57,450 bases of DNA, from positions 1 through 57,450 of the forward strand of contig RFVO01000005.1 of the NCBI GenBank assembly GCA_009928005.1, in the 5' to 3' direction. A model generated the notes under the pieces. It had not been told where the DNA came from. It searched no databases and saw only the letters and a program-made list of their open reading frames with translations. Origin of the DNA: Chitinophagia bacterium (lineage in GTDB: Bacteria; Bacteroidota; Bacteroidia; Chitinophagales; Chitinophagaceae). The number at the start of each line of letters is the position of its first letter. The first letter of the stretch is position 1. Position numbers and translations under genes: made by a program. Below, one piece after another: positions 35,872 to 45,037 of this stretch.

Positions 35872-36798
35872 ATGGCCATTCAAATTATTAAAAACGGTAT
35901 TGCAGATACAATCCAAGACATGGGTCGTTATGGTTACCAGCATTTAGGTATTCAAACAAATGGTTATTTAGATTATCTATCGGCAAAACTGGCAAATTTT
36001 ATTTTAGGTAACAATGTAAACGCTCCTATTTTTGAAATTCATTTTCCTGCAAGTAGTTTTTACTTTACGAGCAATTATACCATTTGTATAAGTGGTGCAA
36101 ATTTTGTTCCGGTACTAAATGAAAAAAGTATACCCTTACATACACCTATTGAAGTTAAAAAAAATGATACTTTACAATTTTTAAAACCATTAGAAGGTAG
36201 AGTTGCCTATATCGCTATTCAAGGGAAAATAAAAGAAGAATCCTGGTTAAATAGTCATAGCTATTTTGCAAAAAGAATTCAAAAAGGCACTTCATTTGAA
36301 TGGGAGTCCTTCACCAGCTTAAGCAATTTAATCTTAAATAAGAAAGACTTGCTTACTTGCGAAAAAATCAAAGAAATTAATAGTTTTGTTTTTTCAAGGG
36401 CCCCAATTCAATTCATACCAGGCCCTGCCTGGAAGGATTTAAGTGAAAAATCTAAAAAAGTATTCTTAAGCTCTGAATATCACATTGGTATACAATCCAA
36501 TAGAATGGGCTATCCACTTAAAGGAGCTTTACTTCAGTTAAACAAGCCCAACCAATATTTATCTTCAGCAGTTACTAGAGGTACACTCCAACTACTTCCT
36601 AATGGAGAATTAATGGTTTTAATGGCCGATCACCAGACCATTGGTGGCTATGCCAATTTGGGTCAAATTATTTTGGTAGATTTACCTAGGCTTGCGCAAC
36701 TGTCCAATCAAACAAGTATTCAATTTATGGAAACAACAATTGACACTGCACATAAATTATATCAAGAAATTGAAAAAAAATTCATCCATAGATCTTAA
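35872..36798 (+). CDS. pxpC: 5-oxoprolinase subunit PxpC (KipA-like)
   Basis: The 308-residue biotin-dependent-carboxyltransferase-like partner of PxpB. Family landmarks are GIADTIQDMGRYGYQHLGI near residue 9, NAPIFEIHFPASSFYF near 58, GIQSNRMGYPLKGALLQL near 206 and SSAVTRGTLQLLPNGELMVL near 228. The last, with LMADHQTIGGYANLGQI, is the conserved catalytic-like core. The start at 35872 lies five bases after pxpB. Its 3' end overlaps the predicted pxpA start by 29 nt, which points to translational coupling. Subunit stoichiometry and ATP dependence are from family knowledge, not visible here. Confidence 0.93.
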   Translation: MAIQIIKNGIADTIQDMGRYGYQHLGIQTNGYLDYLSAKLANFILGNNVNAPIFEIHFPASSFYFTSNYTICISGANFVPVLNEKSIPLHTPIEVKKNDTLQFLKPLEGRVAYIAIQGKIKEESWLNSHSYFAKRIQKGTSFEWESFTSLSNLILNKKDLLTCEKIKEINSFVFSRAPIQFIPGPAWKDLSEKSKKVFLSSEYHIGIQSNRMGYPLKGALLQLNKPNQYLSSAVTRGTLQLLPNGELMVLMADHQTIGGYANLGQIILVDLPRLAQLSNQTSIQFMETTIDTAHKLYQEIEKKFIHRS

Positions 36799-37519
36799 CT
36801 GCGACATGGGCGAAGGCATGGGAAACGAAGCTCAAATCATGCCCTATATAAGTAGTGCAAATATTTCTTGCGGATTTCATGCAGGCAATTTAGACACGCT
36901 AAAAAAAACCATTGAACTAGCCTTAGAACATAATGTGGCAGTAGGCGCACACCCTGGTTATCCAGATAGAGAAAATTTTGGACGCGTTTCGCAAATGTTA
37001 TCTCTTTTAGAAATGGCCGAACTCATTGCTGAGCAAATTTATGTTTTTGAAAAAGTGGCTATTCCTTTAGGTGCTAAAATGCATCATGTAAAATTACATG
37101 GCGCATTATATAACGATTGCGCAAAAGATGCAGCCTTAAGTAAAATTTTTATTCAAACCATTCAAGCTATCGATTATGATATTATTATTTATGGATTGAG
37201 TGGAAGTAAAACTATTCAAGAAGCAAAAAAATTAGGTCAGCCTTTTGCTAATGAAGTTTTTGCCGATAGAACTTATCAATTAGACGGGCACCTTACTCCA
37301 AGATATTTAGAACATGCTATGATTCATGAAGTAGAAGACGCTTGTAAACAAGTTTTAGAGATTGTACAAAAACATCAAGTAAATACCATTCAAGGCAACC
37401 CCATTGAAATTGAAGCGGATACTATTTGCATTCATGGAGATGGTATTAATGCGGTTGAATTTGCCAAAGCCATTTATAGTAGTTTAAAAAATAATCAGAT
37501 TGAAATTACACAAGCTTAA
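36770..37519 (+). CDS. pxpA: 5-oxoprolinase subunit PxpA (LamB/YcsF family), probable TTG start
   Basis: PxpA is the TIM-barrel-like subunit of 5-oxoprolinase. The family N-terminus is seen as SIDLNCDMGEGMGNE, with SANISCGFHAGN near residue 36, VAVGAHPGYPDRENFGR near 57, HHVKLHGALYND near 99, EVFADRTYQLDG near 163 and IHGDGINAVEFAKAI near 222. The conserved segment begins only seven codons after a TTG at 36770 (MKKNSSIDLNCD), giving 249 residues, the family's usual size. The in-frame ATG at 36692 would add 26 residues with no family support and a 107-nt overlap with pxpC. I therefore prefer TTG. It overlaps pxpC by 29 nt and the following transporter by up to 20 nt. Confidence 0.88.
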   Translation: MKKNSSIDLNCDMGEGMGNEAQIMPYISSANISCGFHAGNLDTLKKTIELALEHNVAVGAHPGYPDRENFGRVSQMLSLLEMAELIAEQIYVFEKVAIPLGAKMHHVKLHGALYNDCAKDAALSKIFIQTIQAIDYDIIIYGLSGSKTIQEAKKLGQPFANEVFADRTYQLDGHLTPRYLEHAMIHEVEDACKQVLEIVQKHQVNTIQGNPIEIEADTICIHGDGINAVEFAKAIYSSLKNNQIEITQA

Positions 37520-38708
37520 TAAAGAACCTACTTTACCCTCCATGACAGGCCTAGGTTTAGGGGCTGCTTTTTTAATGGCCAATTCTTCAATTGGGCCTGG
37601 GTTTTTAACGCAAACTTCTTTTTATACCGAAAAATTATTAACCAGCTTTGGTTTTGTAATTTTAATTTCTATTATTTTAGATTTTGGTGCACAAATAAAT
37701 ATTTGGCGTGCTATTACTTTAAGTGGTATGCGTGCGCAAGAAATTGCTAATGAAGTATTTCCAGGACTAGGTCATTTACTTTCTTTTTTAGTTATATTAG
37801 GAGGCTTTGCTTTTAATATTGGCAATATTGCTGGTTGTGGACTAGCCTTAAATATTCTAACAGGTATAAGTTTTGCAAAGGGCGCCATTATAAGTGGTGT
37901 AGTGGCTATTATCATTTTTTGGATTCAAGAAATTGGTAAAATGTTAGACCAGCTTACTAAAATCTTAGGTATTATAAAAATTGGTCTTACTTTAATAATT
38001 GTATATGCAGCCCACCCTCCTATCTTAGAAGCCGTTCACCATAGTTTTATTCCAGAAAAAATTTCTCTATTAGCCATTGTAACTATTGTTGGGGGTACAG
38101 TGGGTGGCTATATTACTTTTTCAGGGGCACATAGGTTAATTGACGCTGGTATCTCTGGTACAGAACATATTAAATTTGTTACTAAAAGTGCTAGCAGAGG
38201 AATTTTAATTTCTTCTTTTATGCGCTATATTTTATTTCTTGCAGCAGTAGGCATTGTTAGCCAAGGAATTCATTTAGATAAAAATAATCCTGCTGCCACT
38301 ATATTTGAATCGGCGGCAGGAAGATGGGGTTTATTTGTTTTTGGTATTGTTTTATGGAGTGCCGCTATCTCCTCTGTCATTGGCGCCTCTTATACATCCT
38401 ATAGTTTTATAAAAAATATAAAAATTAAACTACTGCAAAACGAGCGGCATGTAATTTCTGTATTTATTATTTTATCTACTTCCTTATTTGTTTTTTTAGG
38501 GAAACCAAAAGAGCTTTTATTAATGGCAGGTTTAGTAAATGGCTTTATTCTACCTTTTGCTTTAACTATTATGTTAATTGCTGGAAGAAAATTACCTATT
38601 TTGAAACAATTTAAATACCCTCTATGGGTTGAACTAATGGGCTGGATGGTGGTAGTATTGATGGGCTCTATGAGTATATTTGCTTTAATAGAACAATTAA
38701 ATAAATAA
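37500..38708 (+). CDS. NRAMP-fold transporter lacking the canonical metal site, pxp-linked
   Basis: A polytopic protein of about 402 residues (11 or so hydrophobic segments) in the NRAMP/LeuT-fold family. In metal transporters TM1 carries DPGN and TM6 carries MPH; here TM1 reads ANSSIGPGFLTQTSF, so both Asp and Asn are gone, and the TM6 region reads GGYITFSGAHRLID, so Met is gone. It is therefore unlikely to carry Mn or Fe in the usual way. It follows pxpA in the same operon. B. subtilis has the NRAMP-like YcsG in the same type of neighbourhood. A 5-oxoproline (or related organic acid) carrier is the simplest inference. The start is uncertain: TTG at 37500 overlaps pxpA by 20 nt, ATG at 37542 would start right at TM1. 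Confidence 0.85.
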   Translation: MKLHKLNKEPTLPSMTGLGLGAAFLMANSSIGPGFLTQTSFYTEKLLTSFGFVILISIILDFGAQINIWRAITLSGMRAQEIANEVFPGLGHLLSFLVILGGFAFNIGNIAGCGLALNILTGISFAKGAIISGVVAIIIFWIQEIGKMLDQLTKILGIIKIGLTLIIVYAAHPPILEAVHHSFIPEKISLLAIVTIVGGTVGGYITFSGAHRLIDAGISGTEHIKFVTKSASRGILISSFMRYILFLAAVGIVSQGIHLDKNNPAATIFESAAGRWGLFVFGIVLWSAAISSVIGASYTSYSFIKNIKIKLLQNERHVISVFIILSTSLFVFLGKPKELLLMAGLVNGFILPFALTIMLIAGRKLPILKQFKYPLWVELMGWMVVVLMGSMSIFALIEQLNK

Positions 38709-38722
38709 CTATTTTAAATAAT

Positions 38723-41119
38723 TTAATTTTTTTCCGTACTGGCTTGTTCTAAGATATCCATCTTATTTTCCTTTGGCTTAATGCCAAAATTATATCGTAT
38801 TGAAAGACCCATTCTTCTTGAATCTGACGCTCTATACCCGGTAGCATTCTGTGTTCCTTGTTTTAGTACAAAATTATTTTTATTGGTATACAAGAAATCA
38901 TTGTAGCTAGCCGTTATTGTTAACTTTTTCTTTAAGAATTGTCTGTTAATAGTGGCATTCAATGTACCAAAATCAGATAACTCATAAAATTGTTGCTGGC
39001 CTTTGAATCTCCAAAAACCATTTAAAGTAATGGTAGATAAACCATCTAATTTAAAAGATTGAAATGTAAATAAGGACCAAGTGCCTCTATTAAATACAAT
39101 AGGCTTGCCCTCGTAAAATCCTGAATAGTTATTTCTATTATATTGTGTGCCTAATACTGCAAAAAACTTTTTACCTGGTGGAATAACACCAATGACTCTA
39201 AAATAAGTTTCTCTACTCTTTCCTAAATTGTCATAGGTACGGTAACTCACTTGTTTATTGGTAGGAGACTGATAAACTACATTTGTAAAGATATCGGTAG
39301 TTTCATTGACACCATACGCAAACAAAGGTTTATCGTCTACACTTATATTGGCCTCATAGTTACTAGTAAACTGTGGTTTTAAATTAGGATTACCCATTTC
39401 ATATAAAAAGGGGTCTATGTATTTTGCAAAGGGGTTAAGATAATCATAAGAAGGCCTGCTGATGGTTTTACGGTAGACTAAAAAACCTCGCAGTTCATAA
39501 TTCATAATCATCAGAATTTTTCTACTCAAATACACATAAGGAAAGGCATCTATTCGATTCACTGAAAAAGTAGTGTCCTTAGGAATAAATTGATGTCCTT
39601 GCATAATGGTTTGCTCTAATCGTGAACCAACTTTTAAAACTACTGGACCCCAGGTTTTAGACCCTTGCAAATAGGCTGCATTAATTTGTTCTGTATAATG
39701 AAAATTGCTGGTACGAAAAGGATCTGGCGTGATAAGTCCAGCTACATTTTTTGTATAATTAGAGCTATTATTAAAATTTAAAACCGAGGTTTTAACACCC
39801 GATTCTATATTAATACCTCTTAATTTTTTTCTAATATCGGACTGATAAGTAAAATAATTTCTATCATTGCCATAATCGCCCTCTCCCCCTGTAATTGTAT
39901 TTTTTGACAAAAGTAAATTGTAATAATTTTGATCGGTACTACTTTTTGAAAAATTAAAAGAGACATCGTTCACCCACTCTCCACCCACCGTGTCTAGTTT
40001 TAATTTTATTCTAAACGATTGATTGATAAAATTATTAGCACCCAAATTATTGACATAAGATTGTAAATTCCCTGTATTTTGATTATTTGAAATTAGATGT
40101 AAGAAAGAATTACTATTAGTAGTGTTGTCAAATTTATTTTGACTCATTCTACCATCATAGTTTAGCTCCCATTTTTCTTTAATTGTTTTTCCAAAACCAT
40201 AGCCCAGGTTCACTGAATGATTGGGCTTTACTGCCCTTGCCTCTTGTCTTAATACAGAATCGAGGGAAATTATTCTATCTGTATTAGTAATTGCATAATC
40301 ATTCCCATTATTGAATTGTGCATTCACATAAGAACTTAATTTATCATTGTTGTTATTCAAATTAAAACCTAAGTACTGGTTGCCGTATTCTCCTTGCGAA
40401 AATCCAGTATTCACTGAACCGTTAATACCTATTTTCACCCCTTTCATTAAAACAATGTTCACAAGACCTCCTCCACCCGAGGCATCGTATTTTGCAGAAG
40501 GTGTTCTAATTAATTCAATTTTTTGAATGGCATTAGGCGGTAAACTTTTTAACAAAATGGCAATATCAGCAGCACTCATTTTTAAATCGCGCCCATTAAT
40601 TTGCACCCCTGCAGGAGATAGACCATTTAAATAAATATTTCCATCTTGGTCGATAAAAATACCGGGTACTTTTTCAACAGTCTCATAAGCATTGGTTGAA
40701 CTCGCCGCTAAAGCCTCAGGATCCACCACCGACTTGTCATCTTCTTGACGAATTAAGGCCTTTGTAGATTTGACCACCACTTCATTTAATTGGGTAGGGT
40801 CTTCGGTAAGTTTAATGGCTACAGAAGATTGTTCATTTATAAAATAATCTTTGCTGAATTTCTTATACCCTATGACTGATACTTTAATGGTATATGCGTT
40901 TTTTGCAACAAGATTTATTTTAGCAATACCAATACTATCAGTAATAGTATTATTGGTTTTTGTGCTGTCAATTTTACTTTGAATTGAAATATTCGCAAAT
41001 CCTACAGGATTATATTTAGCGTCCACTACTTTTATTAAAATCAAAGACTTTTGCCCTATTGAAAATAAGGCGAAACTTGAGAATAATAAAATAAGAGAAA
41101 GCCTGAAAATAGAAGGCAT
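38723..41119 (-). CDS. Outer-membrane beta-barrel family protein (TonB-dependent-receptor-like)
   Basis: A 798-residue barrel protein. The ATG at 41119 gives MPSIFRLSLILLFSSFALFS followed by IGQ, a good signal peptide. The open frame continues upstream to 41182 but through the tRNA-Ala gene, so that extension is rejected. After the signal comes a carboxypeptidase-regulatory-like domain (VVDAKYNPVGFANISIQS). A plug-like region has EVVVKSTKALIRQEDDKSVV, IYLNGLSPAGVQINGRDLKM and ASGGGGLVNIVL, and a long barrel with many Asn and Tyr follows. This matches the outer membrane beta-barrel (OMP_b-brl_3) group rather than SusC. The last residues (DILEQASTEKN) lie beyond the terminal strand. There is no partner gene; substrate is unknown. 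Confidence 0.85.
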   Translation of the reverse strand: MPSIFRLSLILLFSSFALFSIGQKSLILIKVVDAKYNPVGFANISIQSKIDSTKTNNTITDSIGIAKINLVAKNAYTIKVSVIGYKKFSKDYFINEQSSVAIKLTEDPTQLNEVVVKSTKALIRQEDDKSVVDPEALAASSTNAYETVEKVPGIFIDQDGNIYLNGLSPAGVQINGRDLKMSAADIAILLKSLPPNAIQKIELIRTPSAKYDASGGGGLVNIVLMKGVKIGINGSVNTGFSQGEYGNQYLGFNLNNNNDKLSSYVNAQFNNGNDYAITNTDRIISLDSVLRQEARAVKPNHSVNLGYGFGKTIKEKWELNYDGRMSQNKFDNTTNSNSFLHLISNNQNTGNLQSYVNNLGANNFINQSFRIKLKLDTVGGEWVNDVSFNFSKSSTDQNYYNLLLSKNTITGGEGDYGNDRNYFTYQSDIRKKLRGINIESGVKTSVLNFNNSSNYTKNVAGLITPDPFRTSNFHYTEQINAAYLQGSKTWGPVVLKVGSRLEQTIMQGHQFIPKDTTFSVNRIDAFPYVYLSRKILMIMNYELRGFLVYRKTISRPSYDYLNPFAKYIDPFLYEMGNPNLKPQFTSNYEANISVDDKPLFAYGVNETTDIFTNVVYQSPTNKQVSYRTYDNLGKSRETYFRVIGVIPPGKKFFAVLGTQYNRNNYSGFYEGKPIVFNRGTWSLFTFQSFKLDGLSTITLNGFWRFKGQQQFYELSDFGTLNATINRQFLKKKLTITASYNDFLYTNKNNFVLKQGTQNATGYRASDSRRMGLSIRYNFGIKPKENKMDILEQASTEKN

Positions 41120-41140
41120 TGAAAAAAATAAATTAAAATG

Positions 41141-41213
<73 letters not shown>

Positions 41214-41222
41214 TGAAGGGTG

Positions 41223-41252
41223 CAAAGCTAAGCGCAAATGATTAAAGTTCAA
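41223..41252 (-). promoter_or_regulatory. Promoter of the tRNA-Ala gene
   Basis: On the minus strand a TTG (41250-41252) and TAGCTTTG (41223-41230) are separated by 19 nt, matching the Bacteroidota consensus TTG-N19-TAnnTTTG exactly. The box ends nine bases before the tRNA 5' end. It is the clearest promoter in the window. Confidence 0.8.
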
Positions 41253-41300
41253 TGAAAACCCATTTAAATGTCTTGGGTTTAAACTTAATAATTTAAAAAA

Positions 41301-42617
41301 TTAAATTTCTCCTTTACCGTCTAACCAAAGTTTAACTGCTTCCGTGGTAACTGATTTTGGACGCTCTAATGGGAAGCCTAATGCACGATCCCAAGTTAAA
41401 CTTGCCAAAACACCTAATGCTCTACTTACTGCAAATAAGACTGTGTAAAATTCGTATTCAACAATTCCATAATGAACTAATAAGGCACCACTATGTGCAT
41501 CCACATTTGGCCAAGGATTTTTTACTTTTCCTAATGACTCTAAAATAGGTGGTACTGTTTCATAAATTTTCCAAACAGTGTTCACTAATTTATCATCTGC
41601 TAAATGTTTTTTACCAAATGCCATTTGTGCGGTGAAACGAGGATCCGTTTTTCTTAATACCGCGTGACCATAACCTGGTACTACTTTTCCAGCAGCTAAA
41701 GTTTTTTTAACATAGTCAGCAATTTCAGCAGCAGTAGGCTCATCGGTACCAATAGCCTCTTGCATTTCAAAAATCCATTTGATTACTTCTTGATTAGCTA
41801 ACCCGTGTAAGGGACCTGCTAAACCATTCATACCAGCAGCATAACTTAAATAAGGATCGCTTAAAGCTGAACCCACTAAGTGTGTAGTATGTGCAGATAC
41901 ATTTCCACCTTCATGATCGGCATGAATGGTCATGTATAATCTCATTAACTCTTTAGTACTTTCATCTTCAAAACCCATCATATAGGCTAAATTACCTGCC
42001 CAGTCTAATAAACCGTTTGGATGAATATGTTCGTTGTTTTTATATTTTCTTCTATAGATATAGGCAGCGACTCTTGGTAAACGCGCTATTAAATCCATTG
42101 AGTCGTCGTAAGTATATTGCCAGTAATCTTTTTTATTCATACCCTTCGCATACTCTTGTGCAAATTTAGATTCTGTTTGCAAAGCCATGACAGCTGCCAC
42201 AAACATTGTCATGGGATGTGTATTTAATGGGAAGGCATCAATTACATCAAATACATGAGAAGGCACATGGCTTCTTCTTTGCCAGTTGTTGGTAATGGCA
42301 TGTACATCTTCTTGATTAGGTATCTCACCAATCATCATCAAATAAAACAAACCTTCTGGTAATGGTTCATCTCCTTTAGGAGCTTTAGGTAACTTTGCTT
42401 GTAATTCAGGAATGGTAAAACCTCTAAAACGAATTCCTTCTTGTGCATCTAATAAACTTGTTTCAGTAACAAGTCCTGTAATACCGCGCATACCCTGATA
42501 AACTTGCGCTAAGGTTACTTCACCAATTTTTTTATCGCCATGTTCTTTGATAATTTCTTTAATCTCTAAACTTGCTGCAGTGGCTTTAGCAGTAAACCTG
42601 TCTTTAATTTCTTCCAT
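41301..42617 (-). CDS. gltA: Citrate synthase, eukaryotic-type
   Basis: Citrate synthase condenses oxaloacetate and acetyl-CoA at the entry of the TCA cycle. The 438-residue protein is of the long type close to mitochondrial enzymes (GLVTETSLLDAQEGIRFRG near the N-terminus, NTHPMTMFVAAVMALQTES near 135). The catalytic residues are seen as His in IHADHEGGNVSAHT near 232 and GLAGPLHGLANQE near 270, and Asp in WPNVDAHSGALL near 370. The ATG at 42617 (MEEIKDRF) is preferred over a TTG two codons earlier. A perfect -7 box lies 40 nt upstream. It stands downstream of the LptF/G-type gene on the same strand, with its own promoter. Confidence 0.94.
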   Translation of the reverse strand: MEEIKDRFTAKATAASLEIKEIIKEHGDKKIGEVTLAQVYQGMRGITGLVTETSLLDAQEGIRFRGFTIPELQAKLPKAPKGDEPLPEGLFYLMMIGEIPNQEDVHAITNNWQRRSHVPSHVFDVIDAFPLNTHPMTMFVAAVMALQTESKFAQEYAKGMNKKDYWQYTYDDSMDLIARLPRVAAYIYRRKYKNNEHIHPNGLLDWAGNLAYMMGFEDESTKELMRLYMTIHADHEGGNVSAHTTHLVGSALSDPYLSYAAGMNGLAGPLHGLANQEVIKWIFEMQEAIGTDEPTAAEIADYVKKTLAAGKVVPGYGHAVLRKTDPRFTAQMAFGKKHLADDKLVNTVWKIYETVPPILESLGKVKNPWPNVDAHSGALLVHYGIVEYEFYTVLFAVSRALGVLASLTWDRALGFPLERPKSVTTEAVKLWLDGKGEI

Positions 42618-42657
42618 AACCAAAATATTGTGATTGAAAACCGTTTAAATTTCGGCA

Positions 42658-42665
42658 CAAAGTTA
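42658..42665 (-). promoter_or_regulatory. -7 box (TAACTTTG) for gltA
   Basis: A perfect TAnnTTTG on the minus strand, in the short gap between the LptF/G-type gene (stop at 42680) and gltA. It suggests gltA is transcribed independently. Confidence 0.5.
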
Positions 42666-42679
42666 ACTCAAAAAAAGGT

Positions 42680-43771
42680 TTACTTAGCTGCTTTTTTGTA
42701 CAAATAATATACCACCCATACAAAAATAATATTGGGTATCCAGGCAGCCAATAAAGGGGGTAAATTACCCTTTGTTGAAAAGATAGTGGAGAACCTATCA
42801 GTAATAATGAATACGGCCGCTATAATGAAGCCTAGAGCTAGATGCGAGCCAGATCCACCCCTTACTTTATGGCCTGCAATTATAGCTCCAATAAGCGTTA
42901 ATAATAATACAGTAATGGGGGTGGCATCCCTTCTATATCTTTCAATTCTTAATTCATTTAATACTTCAGACCCTCTTATTTCTTCCAATTTGATTTGTTT
43001 GATCAACTGCGGGGTAGTTAATTTATCCTTAGTGTATTTATCTTTCTCTAAGTCCAAGGGTAAAAATCCAAATTTATTATGCATAGATGAAACATAATTG
43101 ATCTGTTCTCTATTATTAAAAACTTTTCTTTCTATCACTTCAGTTAATAACCATTGCTTTGCAGTAGTATCCCATAAAATAGTTTCTGCCCTCAAATTAT
43201 AATTTACCTTCTCACCCTCTACTTTATAAATGAAAAAGTTATTACCTCTTTTAGTGGCTGTATCGTATCCATAAATACCAGCATAAGTAAAAGAGTCAAC
43301 CTTAAAATAAATATCAGTGGAGCCTTGTATTAATGCATTGTAACTTGAATGAGAATCGACATAGGCAGCTTCAAAACTTCCTCTTATAATATTCGCTTTA
43401 GGTATATAATATAAATTCGAAATCCATAAAAATAAACCAAGGAATACTCCACCAACCCAATATGGTCTTAACCATCTATTATAAGAGGTGCCACTAGCTA
43501 GTATGGCAATAATTTCAGTTTGCCCTGCCATTTTAGAAGTGAAAAAAATTACGGCTATAAAAACAAATAAAGGAAAAAGTAGTGCAATAATATGTGGAAT
43601 AAAACCAATATAGTAATGCGTAAAAATTTCTCCTGCCGAAAAACCAGAGCGAACAAAATCATCTGTCTTTTCACTTCCATCAATTACTACTGCAATTACA
43701 GCAAATAAAAAGATAGAAAAAAAGAAAACTTTTAAAAACTTATTTAATATGTACCAATCTAATTTTTTCAA
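42680..43771 (-). CDS. LptF/LptG-family lipopolysaccharide export permease
   Basis: A 363-residue inner-membrane permease of the YjgP/YjgQ (LptF/G) family, part of the LptB2FG ABC transporter that extracts lipopolysaccharide from the inner membrane. N-terminal MKKLDWYILNKFLKVFFFSI and the first helices (PHIIALLFPLFVFIAVIFFT) are followed by the coupling-helix region QTEIIAILASGTSYNRWLRP near 85. A periplasmic jellyroll (about 110-260) and three more helices (HLALGFIIAAVFIITDRFS) complete it. It probably corresponds to LptG, but one of two homologues cannot be told from sequence alone. It is likely co-transcribed with tgt upstream (40-nt gap). Confidence 0.88.
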   Translation of the reverse strand: MKKLDWYILNKFLKVFFFSIFLFAVIAVVIDGSEKTDDFVRSGFSAGEIFTHYYIGFIPHIIALLFPLFVFIAVIFFTSKMAGQTEIIAILASGTSYNRWLRPYWVGGVFLGLFLWISNLYYIPKANIIRGSFEAAYVDSHSSYNALIQGSTDIYFKVDSFTYAGIYGYDTATKRGNNFFIYKVEGEKVNYNLRAETILWDTTAKQWLLTEVIERKVFNNREQINYVSSMHNKFGFLPLDLEKDKYTKDKLTTPQLIKQIKLEEIRGSEVLNELRIERYRRDATPITVLLLTLIGAIIAGHKVRGGSGSHLALGFIIAAVFIITDRFSTIFSTKGNLPPLLAAWIPNIIFVWVVYYLYKKAAK

Positions 43772-43811
43772 ATGATATTTTGATTACTTTTTTTATTTTT
43801 AATAAAGTAAA

Positions 43812-44951
43812 TTATAATCTTTTACTAATTTGTGCAACCATTGTTTTTTTCCAAGTTGAATAATCACCTTTAATGATATGCTCTCTGGCCTGCCCTACTA
43901 ACCAAAGATAAAAAGATAGATTCTGAATACTGGCTAATTGCAAGCCTAATATTTCACCGGACATAAATAAATGGCGCATGTAGGCCTTAGTATAATATTG
44001 ACTCATTTCATTAGGTAGTCCCGGATCTAATGGTGAGAAATCGCTGGCCCATTGTTTGTTTTTAATATTTATGACTCCTTGAGAAGTAAAAACCATTCCA
44101 TTACGACCATTGCGCGTAGGCATAACACAATCAAACATATCTACGCCTAAATCAATAGCTTCTAAAATATTCCAAGGCGTACCCACACCCATTAAATACC
44201 TAGGCTTATTCACAGGTAAGTTTTCACAACATAATTGTGTGAAATCATATAATTCTTGTTCAGACTCTCCCACACTTAATCCCCCAATGGCATTGCCCAC
44301 TGCATTTTTTGAACTGATATATTCACAAGATGCTTTTCTTAAATCGGCATAAGTACCTCCTTGCGCTATGGGGAATAAGTTTTGCGTGTAGCCATATAAA
44401 TCGGGCGTTTCTGCTAATCTATTATAGCATTTGTCCAACCATAAATGTGTTAAATTCATACTCTTTTGCACATATTCATATTCACTAGGATATGGAGGAC
44501 ATTCGTCAAAAGCCATGATAATATCGGCTCCAATACTTCTTTGAATATCCATGACTTTTTCTGGGCTAAACAAATGCTTTGTTCCATCAATATGCGATTG
44601 AAATAAGACACCCTCTGGTTTAATTTTTCTATTCGATGCTAAAGAAAAAACTTGATAGCCGCCACTATCGGTTAAGATAGGTCGATCCCAACCCATAAAA
44701 CGATGTAAGCCACCAGCAGCCTCCATTACTTCTGTACCAGGGCGTAAATAAAGATGATAGGTATTACCTAAAATAATTTGAGCATGTACATCGTTTTTAA
44801 GATGCTGTTGAGTGACTGCCTTAACAGAACCAATAGTTCCAACAGGCATAAATATTGGGGTCTGAATTTCACCATGATCGGTAGTAATAATACCAGCCCT
44901 TGATGCCCCTATTTTGCTTTGATATGCTAAGTTAAATTGAAGTGCCGCCAT
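43812..44951 (-). CDS. tgt: tRNA-guanine(34) transglycosylase without the canonical zinc ligands
   Basis: Tgt exchanges G34 for preQ1 in tRNAs with GUN anticodons. The 379-residue protein has DSGGYQVFSLASNRKIKPEG near residue 95, DIIMAFDECPPYPSEYEYV near 145, GGLSVGESEQELYDFT near 220 and the catalytic stretch GVDMFDCVMPTRNGRNGMVF near 265 (nucleophile Asp). The C-terminal zinc site of the E. coli enzyme (Cys-x-Cys-x2-Cys then His) is missing: the region reads LDPGLPNEMSQYYTKAYMRH, and IQN replaces IHN. I recall Bacteroidota homologues also lacking these cysteines. QueA in this window is the next enzyme in the pathway. Activity still seems likely because the barrel residues are intact. Confidence 0.94.
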   Translation of the reverse strand: MAALQFNLAYQSKIGASRAGIITTDHGEIQTPIFMPVGTIGSVKAVTQQHLKNDVHAQIILGNTYHLYLRPGTEVMEAAGGLHRFMGWDRPILTDSGGYQVFSLASNRKIKPEGVLFQSHIDGTKHLFSPEKVMDIQRSIGADIIMAFDECPPYPSEYEYVQKSMNLTHLWLDKCYNRLAETPDLYGYTQNLFPIAQGGTYADLRKASCEYISSKNAVGNAIGGLSVGESEQELYDFTQLCCENLPVNKPRYLMGVGTPWNILEAIDLGVDMFDCVMPTRNGRNGMVFTSQGVINIKNKQWASDFSPLDPGLPNEMSQYYTKAYMRHLFMSGEILGLQLASIQNLSFYLWLVGQAREHIIKGDYSTWKKTMVAQISKRL

Positions 44952-45025
44952 GGCGTAAAGGTAAGGTCAAATGGGCTATTTTTCCACATTCAATCTCCGA
45001 CTGAAGTAGTTGAAGGCGCATGCTA

Positions 45026-45033
45026 TACTTTTG
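45026..45033 (+). promoter_or_regulatory. -7 box (TACTTTTG) for the glycosyltransferase gene
   Basis: A perfect TAnnTTTG octamer ends four bases before the ATG at 45038, so the message would start at or near the start codon. It also overlaps an alternative ATG at 45020, arguing against that start. Confidence 0.55.
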
Positions 45034-45037
45034 TATC

